Below, in pieces: positions 7,223 to 15,620 of a DNA stretch of 29,282 bases. Position 1 is the stretch's first letter, and each line of letters opens with the position of its first letter. Made by a program: the position numbers and the translations under genes. Origin of the DNA: a virus; the IMG/VR virus record IMGVR_UViG_3300047289_000017, positions 1-29,282 of that record. The stretch is one strand, 5' to 3'. Below the pieces are notes generated by a model. The model worked only from the letters and a program-made list of their open reading frames with translations. It had not been told where the DNA came from and searched no databases.

Positions 7223-8202
7223 GTAAAGTAGCACTAATTACTGGTATTAACGGTCAAGACGGAAGTTATTTAGCCGAGTTATTATTAGAGAAAGGATACG
7301 AAGTGCACGGCACACTAAAGAGAAATTCTGTAGCTGAGAATCAAACAGCGAGAATTCAAGTGTACGATCAGATAAAAGATAATTTGACTTACGCAGATAT
7401 GACCGACTTAGCATCTCTTAATAGAGTGTTGGCTAAAGTACAACCAGATGAGATATACAACTTAGCGGCTCAATCTCATGTAAGAATATCATTCGATCAA
7501 CCAGTGTATACCGCAAATACTGTGGGTATAGGAACTCTTAATCTATTGGAAGCTGCGCTATCTACGTGTAAGAATGCAAAGATATATCAAGCATCTTCTT
7601 CTGAAATGTTTGGTAACTGCATAGACAAAGACCGATTTCAAAGAGAGACCACACCAATGAATCCAGTATCTCCTTACGGTTGCGCTAAAGTATTTGGATA
7701 TAACATAACAAGGAATTATAGAAACTCTTATGGTATGTTCGTATCTAATGGAATTCTATTTAACCACGAATCACCAAGAAGAGGTACTAACTTCGTAACA
7801 AATAAAGTAGTTAAAGAAGCTGTTAAGATATTCTACGGTCAATCAACGGAATTGAGATTGGGTAACTTAGAAGCAACAAGAGATTGGGGTCATGCTAAAG
7901 ATTATGTAGAAGCAATGTGGAGAATATTACAATTAGAAGATGCAGACGATTTTGTTTGTGCTACAGGTACTTCACATTCGGTTAGACAATTATGTGAATA
8001 TGTTTTTAGCAAATTAGAATTAAACTACGAAGACTACGTAAAGCTAGACATGAAGTTTCTAAGACCAGAAGAGTTAACAGATTTAAAAGGAGATCCTAGC
8101 AAATTAATGAAAGCTACTGGTTGGAAACCTACTTATACGTTTGAAACGATGTTGGACGAGATGATTTCATATTGGTTAAAAGAATTAAATAGAGTATTCT
8201 AA
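7219..8202 (+). CDS. gmd: GDP-mannose 4,6-dehydratase
   Basis: A 327-residue short-chain dehydratase converting GDP-D-mannose to GDP-4-keto-6-deoxy-D-mannose. Residues 5-15 (ALITGINGQDG) form the NADP-binding G-x2-G-x2-G. The family hallmarks RNS, YNLAAQSHV, SSSEMFGN and SPYGCAK (Y153, K157) are all present, as is NHESPRRGTNFVT, typical of Gmd. It is somewhat shorter than the bacterial enzyme (about 340-370). It overlaps the next gene (TAATG), which encodes the following enzyme in the pathway. The product can feed both the fucose branch and possibly the 3-dehydratase at 9769. Confidence 0.95.
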   Translation: MSKVALITGINGQDGSYLAELLLEKGYEVHGTLKRNSVAENQTARIQVYDQIKDNLTYADMTDLASLNRVLAKVQPDEIYNLAAQSHVRISFDQPVYTANTVGIGTLNLLEAALSTCKNAKIYQASSSEMFGNCIDKDRFQRETTPMNPVSPYGCAKVFGYNITRNYRNSYGMFVSNGILFNHESPRRGTNFVTNKVVKEAVKIFYGQSTELRLGNLEATRDWGHAKDYVEAMWRILQLEDADDFVCATGTSHSVRQLCEYVFSKLELNYEDYVKLDMKFLRPEELTDLKGDPSKLMKATGWKPTYTFETMLDEMISYWLKELNRVF

Positions 8203-9101
8203 TGACAAAAGTAATTACCGGAGGAACAGGATTAATAGGATCTGCTTTTAATGAAGGAATTAAATTAACTTCTAAGAGAGACCTAAGAGATTACGACAAA
8301 GCTAAATTCGCAATATCAATGTACAAGCCAGATGTGGTAGTGCACTGCGCAGCAAAAGTCGGTGGAGTTGGGGCTAACATGCAATTTCCTGCTGATTTTT
8401 TTATGGACAACATTAGAATGAATACGAATGTAATTCAAGCTTGTCAAGAGTTAAAGATACCAAAACTAGTTTCATTTTTATCTACGTGTGTATTTCCTGA
8501 TAAAGTGGAATATCCATTGGATGAAACTAAAATAGAACTAGGTCCACCACACTCATCTAACTTCGCTTACGCTTACGCTAAGAGAATGGCTGACGTACAG
8601 ATTAGAGCATTCAACCAACAATACGGTACACAATACTTTTCAGTGATTCCTTGTAACGTATATGGACCAAACGATAACTATAGCTTAGAAGTAGGTCATG
8701 TAATTCCAATGTTAATTCACAAGTGTTATCTGGCCAAAAAGAATAGAAAGACTTTTGAAGTATGGGGTGATGGTACTCCACTTAGAGAATTTGTTTATTC
8801 AAAAGACGTAGCGAACATAGTAGATCTACTTATCCAGAAATATACAGGGACTGAACCAGTGATCATATCTAATCCAACTGAGTATTCCATTAAGCACGTA
8901 GTTGATCTGATTGTGGAGTACATGGGCTTCAAAGGGAAAGTAAAGTGGTTGACAGACAAACCAAACGGACAACACAGAAAACCATCGTCTAATGCTAAAC
9001 TTTTGAGTATCATTGGAGACTATGAGTTTACCACTTTGGAGAAAGGTTTAAAAGAATCAATAGAATGGTTTATATTAAATTACCCAAACGTTAGAAAATA
9101 A
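8202..9101 (+). CDS. fcl: GDP-L-fucose synthase
   Basis: A 299-residue epimerase/reductase producing GDP-L-fucose from GDP-4-keto-6-deoxymannose. It has GGTGLIGSAF for NADP, FLSTCVFPDK (S94, C96), YAYAKRM (Y123, K127) and EVGHVIP (H166), which are the catalytic serine, cysteine, tyrosine, lysine and histidine. Several blocks (STC-FPDK-YP-DET, GPPH-SNF-Y-YAKRM-DVQ, the closing Q-K-SN-KL) recall the animal enzyme more than E. coli WcaG. It directly follows gmd with a one-base overlap. A GDP-colitose synthase role is possible, since those enzymes are related, but the adjacent GT11 transferase favours fucose. Confidence 0.93.
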   Translation: MTKVITGGTGLIGSAFNEGIKLTSKRDLRDYDKAKFAISMYKPDVVVHCAAKVGGVGANMQFPADFFMDNIRMNTNVIQACQELKIPKLVSFLSTCVFPDKVEYPLDETKIELGPPHSSNFAYAYAKRMADVQIRAFNQQYGTQYFSVIPCNVYGPNDNYSLEVGHVIPMLIHKCYLAKKNRKTFEVWGDGTPLREFVYSKDVANIVDLLIQKYTGTEPVIISNPTEYSIKHVVDLIVEYMGFKGKVKWLTDKPNGQHRKPSSNAKLLSIIGDYEFTTLEKGLKESIEWFILNYPNVRK

Positions 9102-9772
9102 TGACAAGAGAAATAGTAATAGCAGCGTACGACAAATACTTGGATTGGTTAGATAAATTCAATTCAGATATTAAAGTTACTGTCTATAGAAAAGGAGAAG
9201 AAGCAAAACAAAGAGAAGACGAGATTAAATTAGAACCTAATAAGGGTAGATGCGTACATACATTCTTTAATCACATATACACTAACTACGACAATCTATC
9301 AGATATTACATTCTTTGGTCAAGATTGGCCTTTCGACCATTGGGAAGATATCGTAGAAGTTGTAAACAATGGCACTGAAAACCTTAGGCATCAATTAAAA
9401 ATAGGAGGCTATTACGGATTTCATTTCAATACCATAACAGTTCCATCTCCATTAGGCGGCACAATGTGGGCATTGAGTCCATCTAAACAACACGGAGAAG
9501 GAAGAGTGTTAGTTTGTCAAAGCAATGGATATCCTCAAGACTCTAATCCAAATATAAACGTAGACAAATACTGGGATTTATTATTTACAGATGAAAAGCC
9601 TACAGAATATGAATTCATGCCAGGCGGTCATTTCGGAATTACCAAAGAACATGCTCAATTAAGATCTAAAGAGTTCTATAAAAATGTGTGCGATTTTCTA
9701 TTAGAAGATGAATCAGCACCGTGGATGATAGAAAGATTAGAGTGTTACATATTCAACCCAAACATAAAATGA
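9101..9772 (+). CDS. DUF3431-like protein
   Basis: A 223-residue protein resembling DUF3431 proteins: an opening IVIAAYDKYLDWLDKF, a YRKGEE block, PNKGRCVHTFFNHIYTNYDNLSDITFFGQDWPFDH, and an ending MPGGHFGITKEH-LR. The family is found near glycosyltransferases in fungi, bacteria and viruses, and its fold is thought to be transferase-like. No reaction is established. It overlaps both neighbours (1 and 4 bases), within the GDP-sugar part of the island, so a role in the same glycan is likely. It could be a glycosyltransferase of an undefined family. Confidence 0.75.
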   Translation: MTREIVIAAYDKYLDWLDKFNSDIKVTVYRKGEEAKQREDEIKLEPNKGRCVHTFFNHIYTNYDNLSDITFFGQDWPFDHWEDIVEVVNNGTENLRHQLKIGGYYGFHFNTITVPSPLGGTMWALSPSKQHGEGRVLVCQSNGYPQDSNPNINVDKYWDLLFTDEKPTEYEFMPGGHFGITKEHAQLRSKEFYKNVCDFLLEDESAPWMIERLECYIFNPNIK

Positions 9773-11055
9773 TTAAACTAGAAAATATACAAGAGTTAGT
9801 CGGTAACCACGTAGCTCCTTACATTTACAATGCTAAGAACTTTACACCAGGTAAAACACCGATCTATTACTCAGGTCCTTATTGGGATAATAAAGAGACC
9901 GAAGCTGCAATAGAAAGTTTCTTAAACGGTAAGTGGATTACTACCGGTGAAAAGGTTTACAAGTTTGAAAACCAATTCAGTAAGAGATTCAACGTTAAGC
10001 ACTCGCACATGGTAAATTCAGGTAGCTCTGCTAACTTGGTATTAATTGCCGCGTTAAAGAAGAGATTTAATTGGGCTGACGATGATGAAATTATAGTATC
10101 TCCAGTTGGATTCGCTACTACAGTATCAGTGCTATACCAACACAGATTAAAACCAGTATTCGTTGATATAGAATGGGACACACTTAATTTTGACTTAGAT
10201 CAAGTAGAAGCAAAGATAACAGACAAAACAAAAGGCATCTTCATATCTCCAGTATTGGGTAACCCTCCAGATATAGATAGATTGGTTGAAATGGCTGAGA
10301 AGTACAATCTAAAATTGATTGGAGATAACTGCGATAGTTTGGGTTCTAAATGGAACGGCAAGTTCTTAAGTGAATATTACGTGGCATTCTCTAATTCATT
10401 TTATCCAGCGCATCACATCTCAACAGGCGAAGGCGGAATGATTTGTACTAACGACGATGAGTTAAAGAAACTATTTGTTAGTATTAGTTGGTGGGGTAGA
10501 GATTGCTATTGCATAGGATCTGCTAACTTATTGCCTTGCGGTACATGCGGTAATAGATTTGATAAGTGGTTAGATAATTACGACGGAGTTATCGATCACA
10601 AGTATGTATTCTCTCAAATGGGTTATAACTTAAAACCATTGGATTTACAAGGCGCAATTGGATTGGAACAGTTAATTAAGCTAGATGAAATGGAAGCAAA
10701 GAGACGATCAGCTAAAGCGAGATTGACAAAGATCTTTACCGATAACATTCCAAATTTAAGATCACCTTCTAAATTAGAGCAAGCAGATCCTTGTTGGTTT
10801 GGCACTCCATTTATATGCGATGAAGATGGATTGAAACATAGATTAGTTGCATTCTTAGAAGAGAATAAAATACAAACAAGAAACTATTTTGCTGGAAATA
10901 TTTTAATGCATCCAGGCTATTCATTCTTGGATGACTACAAAAATTATCCAGAAGCAAACAAAGTATTAGACAAAGTATTCTTTATAGGCGCAGCACCACA
11001 CTACACAGAACAAGTGTTTGCATACATTGAACAAGTAGTAAAAAAGTTTAAATAA
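9769..11055 (+). CDS. RfbH-like PLP/2Fe-2S sugar 3-dehydratase
   Basis: A 428-residue protein of the DegT/DnrJ/EryC1 fold. The internal-aldimine lysine region reads NSFYPAHHISTGEGG (H215, H216), so histidine replaces lysine as in RfbH/E1 and ColD. RDCYCIGS and PCGTCGNRF supply C246, C248, C257 and C260, matching the cysteine block of RfbH (CDP-4-keto-6-deoxyglucose 3-dehydrase, 2Fe-2S) and absent from ColD. DHKYVFSQMGYNLKPLDLQGAIGLEQL and FAGNILMHPG are also RfbH-like. It should remove the C3 hydroxyl of a 4-keto-6-deoxyhexose. The natural substrate may be the Gmd product or a host CDP-sugar; the reductase partner E3 is not in this window. Start chosen at 9769 (ATGA overlap). Confidence 0.88.
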   Translation: MIKLENIQELVGNHVAPYIYNAKNFTPGKTPIYYSGPYWDNKETEAAIESFLNGKWITTGEKVYKFENQFSKRFNVKHSHMVNSGSSANLVLIAALKKRFNWADDDEIIVSPVGFATTVSVLYQHRLKPVFVDIEWDTLNFDLDQVEAKITDKTKGIFISPVLGNPPDIDRLVEMAEKYNLKLIGDNCDSLGSKWNGKFLSEYYVAFSNSFYPAHHISTGEGGMICTNDDELKKLFVSISWWGRDCYCIGSANLLPCGTCGNRFDKWLDNYDGVIDHKYVFSQMGYNLKPLDLQGAIGLEQLIKLDEMEAKRRSAKARLTKIFTDNIPNLRSPSKLEQADPCWFGTPFICDEDGLKHRLVAFLEENKIQTRNYFAGNILMHPGYSFLDDYKNYPEANKVLDKVFFIGAAPHYTEQVFAYIEQVVKKFK

Positions 11056-11870
11056 TGATATCTATATTCGGAGGAACTGGATTTATAGGATCTAAGTTCT
11101 ACAACAAACATAAAGAAAATTCAGTCTTAATACCAAGAGACGAAGTACAACCTAAATCTAATAGAGTATTGTACTTAATTAGCACAGTCGATAATTACAA
11201 CGTATTAGAAAATCCTTTCGTAGACATAGAAACAAATCTAATACATTTAATGAAAGTATTGGACAACTGTAAAGGAAAAGATATAGAGTTTACATTCGTC
11301 AGTTCTTGGTTCGTGTACGGTGATACACACTTACCGGCTAGAGAATCATCTCCTTGTAAACCAAAGGGATTCTATTCTATAACTAAGTTAGCAGCGGAAC
11401 AATTAATAGAATCTTATTGCAACACTTTTAATATTAAATACAAGATCGTAAGACTTGGAAATGTAATAGGTAAAGGAGACGGCAAAGTTTCAAAGAAAAA
11501 GAATGCGTTACAATTTTTAATAGACGAGTTGAAGGCTGATAGAGATATTAATTTATACAACAACGGAGAATTCTATAGAGACTTCGTACATGTAGACGAT
11601 GTAGTTGCGGGTATTAAGTTCGTTATGGATCGTGGAGAAAGCGGAGAGATATACAATTTAGGCTCAGCAAGAAAGCCAACACTATTCAAAGATATTATTG
11701 CTTACGCTAAACAGGAAATAGGATCTCACAGCAATATAGGAACAATGGAAGCATCAGACTTTCACAAGATAGTACAAGTAGAATCCATGTATTTGGATTC
11801 AAGTAAATTAGGAGCATTAGGATTTTTCCCATCTGTAGGAGTTTACGAAGCAGTTAAACAAATGATATGA
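11055..11870 (+). CDS. NAD(P)-dependent sugar reductase/epimerase (extended SDR)
   Basis: A 271-residue extended short-chain dehydrogenase. It has IFGGTGFIGSKF for the cofactor, FVSSWFVYGD, and the catalytic pair in FYSITKLA (Y107, K111). RDFVHVDDVVAGI and IYNLGSARKPT follow. It is short for the family (usually about 310) and lacks a clear acidic residue after the second strand, so it may prefer NADPH. It starts on the last base of the RfbH-like gene. In O-antigen clusters a 4-ketoreductase such as abequose synthase follows RfbH, so a 4-ketoreductase making a 3,6-dideoxyhexose is a sensible guess. Confidence 0.82.
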   Translation: MISIFGGTGFIGSKFYNKHKENSVLIPRDEVQPKSNRVLYLISTVDNYNVLENPFVDIETNLIHLMKVLDNCKGKDIEFTFVSSWFVYGDTHLPARESSPCKPKGFYSITKLAAEQLIESYCNTFNIKYKIVRLGNVIGKGDGKVSKKKNALQFLIDELKADRDINLYNNGEFYRDFVHVDDVVAGIKFVMDRGESGEIYNLGSARKPTLFKDIIAYAKQEIGSHSNIGTMEASDFHKIVQVESMYLDSSKLGALGFFPSVGVYEAVKQMI

Positions 11871-12703
11871 TAAGTTATAAAAAGATAGGACATTTTGGTC
11901 GTCTCGGAAATCAGATGTTTCAATTTGCTTCCACTGTAGGCGTAGCTAATAAAACTGGACATGATGTAGCATTTCCAAAAGAGAATGTAGATGTACCAAG
12001 CGTAGAGCACTTTAAAGACGGAGTTAGAAGAGAAGTCTATTTTGATTTACCTAAGTATTTCGACAATGTTAAGTTGACGTTAAAACCAGAATCTGAAATA
12101 CAAACGTTACATATAGCACAAGAACCTTACTTCCATTTCTGTCAAGATCTATTTAGAGTTCCAGATCAGACCAATTTAATGGGTTATTTTCAAACAGAAA
12201 AGTACTTTGAACACTGTAGCGAAACAATACGAGAATTCTTTGAATTCAATTCAGAAACAAAAAAGAAAGCCGAGTCCTCATTCCCAGTATTCCCTATGCA
12301 ATTAGAATTTGTATCAGTGCATTTAAGAAAGGGAGATTATGCCGGTCTTCAACAGTTTCATCCCGTAATGGATGCTGACTACTACTTCAATGCTATGACC
12401 CATTTTATGAATGGTAACTATTGTTTCTTAATATTCTCTGACGATATAGAATACGCAAAAGAATTGTTTGGAGATCAAGAGAACATTATTTACATGGAAG
12501 GAAACGATCCTGATGTAGATATGTGTATGATGAGTATGTGTCATCACAACGTAATAGCTAATAGCAGTTTTAGTTGGTGGGGCGCATGGTTAAACCAAAA
12601 TCCCAATAAAAAAGTTATAGCTCCAAAAAAATGGTTTGGTCCTGCCTACAACGGAGTTCACGATACAAAAGATTTATACCCTCAATCATGGATAAAAGCG
12701 TAA
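11867..12703 (+). CDS. GT11-family fucosyltransferase (alpha-1,2 type)
   Basis: A 278-residue transferase. GHFGRLGNQMFQFAS is the family opening and HLRKGDY (H152-D157) is the HxRxGD(Y) motif binding GDP-fucose. MMSMCHHNVIANSSFSWWGAWLN and VIAPKKWFGP are the conserved C-terminal blocks of FutC/WbsJ/FUT1-like enzymes. It would transfer L-fucose from GDP-L-fucose to a galactose-type acceptor; linkage and acceptor are not shown by the sequence. It lies three genes after the GDP-fucose pathway and overlaps the gene before by four bases. Confidence 0.92.
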   Translation: MISYKKIGHFGRLGNQMFQFASTVGVANKTGHDVAFPKENVDVPSVEHFKDGVRREVYFDLPKYFDNVKLTLKPESEIQTLHIAQEPYFHFCQDLFRVPDQTNLMGYFQTEKYFEHCSETIREFFEFNSETKKKAESSFPVFPMQLEFVSVHLRKGDYAGLQQFHPVMDADYYFNAMTHFMNGNYCFLIFSDDIEYAKELFGDQENIIYMEGNDPDVDMCMMSMCHHNVIANSSFSWWGAWLNQNPNKKVIAPKKWFGPAYNGVHDTKDLYPQSWIKA

Positions 12704-13404
12704 TACCTTTTTTTAGTGTCGCTATTCCTACATGGGGAATTCAAGGTAAAGGAGTCGAATACTTAGAACACTCATTTAATATATTAGCGCAACAGAGCTT
12801 TACAGATTTTGAAGTAGTTATATCAGATCATAGCGAAGATGACGACATAGAGAACTTATGTAATTCTTGGAGTTCAATGATGAATATTAAGTGCTTTAGA
12901 AACTCTAATGGTAGAGGCAAAATAGCGCCGAATATGAATAACGCTATTGAACATTCAAGCGGTCTATTTATCAAGATGTTATTTCAAGACGATTTCTTAT
13001 ACGATACAGATTCTCTTCAGATCATATACGATAGTATAGCGGAGAATCAAGACAAAGATTGGTTTATTACGGCGTGTGTACATACAGATGATTGCGTAAC
13101 TATGTATGATAGAATGACTCCTTACTATCACGATCGCATATATGCAGGAGTTAATACTATAAGTTGTCCGTCTGTACTGACAATTAGAAATGAATATACA
13201 AAACCAAAATTTGATGAGACATTGAATTGGTTGGTGGACGTGGAGTACTATAAAAGATTACACATGATATATGGAGATCCTGTTGTTATAGATATGGTAT
13301 GCACAGTTAATAGAAATTCAGAAGTAAGAGCTACCAATATAATAACAGAGAGACAAAAACAAGAAGAAATTCAAAGAGTAATAAGACGATATGAAACTAA
13401 ATAA
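12688..13404 (+). CDS. GT2-family glycosyltransferase
   Basis: A 238-residue GT-A transferase from the ATG at 12688; an upstream extension would overlap the fucosyltransferase in another frame. FFSVAIPTWGIQGKGVEYLEHSFNIL and FEVVISDHSEDDDIE are the GT2 opening and first acidic site. NMNNAIEHSSGLFIKMLFQDDFLYD includes the QDDF metal site, and LNWLVDVEYYKRL is the later helix. Donor and acceptor are unknown. It overlaps the upstream gene by 16 bases and the downstream one by 14. Confidence 0.82.
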   Translation: MDKSVIPFFSVAIPTWGIQGKGVEYLEHSFNILAQQSFTDFEVVISDHSEDDDIENLCNSWSSMMNIKCFRNSNGRGKIAPNMNNAIEHSSGLFIKMLFQDDFLYDTDSLQIIYDSIAENQDKDWFITACVHTDDCVTMYDRMTPYYHDRIYAGVNTISCPSVLTIRNEYTKPKFDETLNWLVDVEYYKRLHMIYGDPVVIDMVCTVNRNSEVRATNIITERQKQEEIQRVIRRYETK

Positions 13405-14047
13405 TGTAACCATTGCAGCCGTAGCAGGTACTAAAGCTATCGAAACTCTTAAGGCTATTAAGTATAGTATGCGAGAGCTAGAGTTTGACCGTGCAATCCT
13501 AATTACTCCAGAAGATATACAAGACGATCAAGTAGAGATCATTAAGTGCGAACCACTAAACTACGAACAATACAATCACTTTATAGTTTACAGACTACAC
13601 GAGTACATTACAACTACACACTGCTTATTAATTCAGAACGATGGATACGTAGTGAATCCAGACAAATGGCAAGACGAGTGGATGCAATACGATTACATAG
13701 GTGCTTTATGGCCACTGCCTCAAGACGACTTCTCTTTCAGAGATCAAGACGGAAACATACAAAGAATGGGTAATGGAGGATTCACACTAAGAAGTAAAAA
13801 GCTATTATGTGTGGCAAATGATTTAGATTTGGAATGGAAACAGTATTATGGATTCTATCATGAAGACGGATTCTTTTGTTGTCACCATAGAAAAACTTAT
13901 GAATCAGCTGGATGTAAGTTTGCACCAATAGAGGTAGCTGCACAATTTAGTCATGAAACCATGGTAGCAGAAAATTATGGAAACATACCATTTGGATTTC
14001 ATGGAAGAAACAATTATTATTATCACATAACACAAAAAAGTTTATAA
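13391..14047 (+). CDS. DUF5672-like putative glycosyltransferase
   Basis: A 218-residue protein matching DUF5672: NVTIAAVAGTKAIETLKAIKYS at the start, then HFIVYRLHEYITTTHCLLIQNDGYVVNPDKW, DYIGALWP, RMGNGGFTLRSKKLL and FYHEDGFFC. The IQNDG and GNGGF blocks resemble GT-A folds, and the family occurs in glycan clusters, but I know of no measured activity. It is embedded between GT2 and methyltransferase genes, with overlaps on both sides. Confidence 0.8.
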   Translation: MKLNNVTIAAVAGTKAIETLKAIKYSMRELEFDRAILITPEDIQDDQVEIIKCEPLNYEQYNHFIVYRLHEYITTTHCLLIQNDGYVVNPDKWQDEWMQYDYIGALWPLPQDDFSFRDQDGNIQRMGNGGFTLRSKKLLCVANDLDLEWKQYYGFYHEDGFFCCHHRKTYESAGCKFAPIEVAAQFSHETMVAENYGNIPFGFHGRNNYYYHITQKSL

Positions 14048-14622
14048 TGAACGAAGAACAAAGATTAGAAGAACTATTTAACATCCCAAGAATGGGTCAC
14101 GCTGCATTAGAACCTCACAATAGCGTAAGAGGCCTTTATGAATTAGTTAAATTATACATAACTTCAGATACTGAGATGGTAGAGATCGGATCTTTTCAAG
14201 GCGTATCTACAATGTTATTTGCCTTATTTGCAAAAAAAGTAAATAGCGTAGATTGTTACGATTATGTTGTACCTCCAACAGGCAGAATCCCTTCTCACGA
14301 TCAATTGTTCGTGGATGCTGAGAAAGTATTTATAGAAAGGACTTCTCACATAAAAAATATAAATAAGATTAGAAAATCTAGTGTTGAAGCCTCTAATGAT
14401 TTCGTAGATGGATCTTTAGATCTAGTATACGTAGATGCTGAACACGATCCAATTAGTGTTAGATCTGATATTAATGCGTGGAAGAATAAGATTAAAATTG
14501 GTGGCATTTTATGCGGACATGATTTCTATCTACCACACATCTACACTATTTTACACGAAGAAGGATTAATCAACGAATTGTATACATATCCAGACAGTTC
14601 ATGGTCTGTAATAATTAAATAA
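14047..14622 (+). CDS. Class I SAM-dependent methyltransferase
   Basis: A 191-residue protein. EMVEIGSFQGVSTMLFALFA is motif I (E-x-G-x-x-x-G) for S-adenosylmethionine. VNSVDCYDYV is the acidic end of strand 2, and DLVYVDAEHDPISVRSDINAWKNKIKIGGILCGHDF is the Methyltransf_24-type motif with metal-binding-like D and H residues. O-methylation of a sugar is the likely role, for example capping the glycan. It starts on the last base of the preceding gene and ends one base before the epimerase. Confidence 0.8.
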   Translation: MNEEQRLEELFNIPRMGHAALEPHNSVRGLYELVKLYITSDTEMVEIGSFQGVSTMLFALFAKKVNSVDCYDYVVPPTGRIPSHDQLFVDAEKVFIERTSHIKNINKIRKSSVEASNDFVDGSLDLVYVDAEHDPISVRSDINAWKNKIKIGGILCGHDFYLPHIYTILHEEGLINELYTYPDSSWSVIIK

Positions 14623-14623
14623 T

Positions 14624-15619
14624 ATGAAGGTATTAATAACAGGAGTCGCAGGTCTATTAGGTTCAAGACTTGCGGATTGGATTATAGAACATAAACCAGA
14701 AGTAGAGGTAGTAGGTATCGATGATTTATCAGGAGGCTACTTAGAGAATGTAAACCCAAAGGTTAATTTCTGGCAGATGAATTTAGTAGAACATCCTATT
14801 GAGAATTGTTTTGCTACTAACGAATTTGATTATGTATTCCACTTCGCAGCTTACGCAGCAGAAGGTTTAAGTCCATTCATTAGAAGATACAACTACGATA
14901 ATAACCTAGTCGCAACAGCAAGAGTTGTTAACAATTGTATTAAGTACGATGTGAAGAGACTAATCTTTACTTCTACTTTAGCTGTATACGGTCATGGTTA
15001 TGGTGGCATATTCGACGAAACACAAGTGCCTAAGCCAATAGATCCATACGGAGTTGCTAAGTACGCTTGTGAGATGGACATTCAAATTGCGGGTGAACAA
15101 CATGGTTTGGATTGGTGTATCATTAGACCACACAATGTATACGGTCGTAAGCAAAATATATGGGATAAGTATCGTAATGTATTGGGTATTTGGATGTATC
15201 AACAGATGAACGGAGAACCAATGACAATCTTTGGAGACGGTACACAAACAAGAGCGTTTAGTTGTATCGACGATATAGTTGAACCGCTATGGAATTCAGC
15301 AATAGAACCACGAGCATCTAAAGAGATTATCAATTTAGGAGGAGTAGAAGAGTGGAGTATCAACGACGCAAATAAAGTATTAAGAGATATAATCAAATAC
15401 GGAGCAGAGTATCAATATAAAGAAGGAAGACACGAAGTAAAGCATTCAATTCCTACATATCAGAAATCAGAAGACATTCTTGGTTTTAAACATAAGACTA
15501 CGTTAGAGGAAGGATTATATGATATGTGGTTATGGGCACAACGTCAACCAAATAGAGACAGATTCGTTTGGCCTTCATACGAATTAGACAAAGGCATTTA
15601 TTCATTCTGGAAAAAGTAA
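14624..15619 (+). CDS. NAD-dependent nucleotide-sugar epimerase/dehydratase
   Basis: A 331-residue extended SDR. KVLITGVAGLLGSRLADWI is the NAD loop, and VVGIDDLSGG carries the acidic residue typical of NAD preference. FHFAAYAAEGL, FTSTLAVYG and DPYGVAKYACE (Y142, K146) are the active-site blocks, and RPHNVYGRKQNIWDKYRNV is GalE/UDP-glucuronate-epimerase-like. The length is normal for the family. It probably interconverts C4 epimers of a UDP-sugar; the exact substrate cannot be read. Confidence 0.85.
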   Translation: MKVLITGVAGLLGSRLADWIIEHKPEVEVVGIDDLSGGYLENVNPKVNFWQMNLVEHPIENCFATNEFDYVFHFAAYAAEGLSPFIRRYNYDNNLVATARVVNNCIKYDVKRLIFTSTLAVYGHGYGGIFDETQVPKPIDPYGVAKYACEMDIQIAGEQHGLDWCIIRPHNVYGRKQNIWDKYRNVLGIWMYQQMNGEPMTIFGDGTQTRAFSCIDDIVEPLWNSAIEPRASKEIINLGGVEEWSINDANKVLRDIIKYGAEYQYKEGRHEVKHSIPTYQKSEDILGFKHKTTLEEGLYDMWLWAQRQPNRDRFVWPSYELDKGIYSFWKK

Positions 15620-15620
15620 T

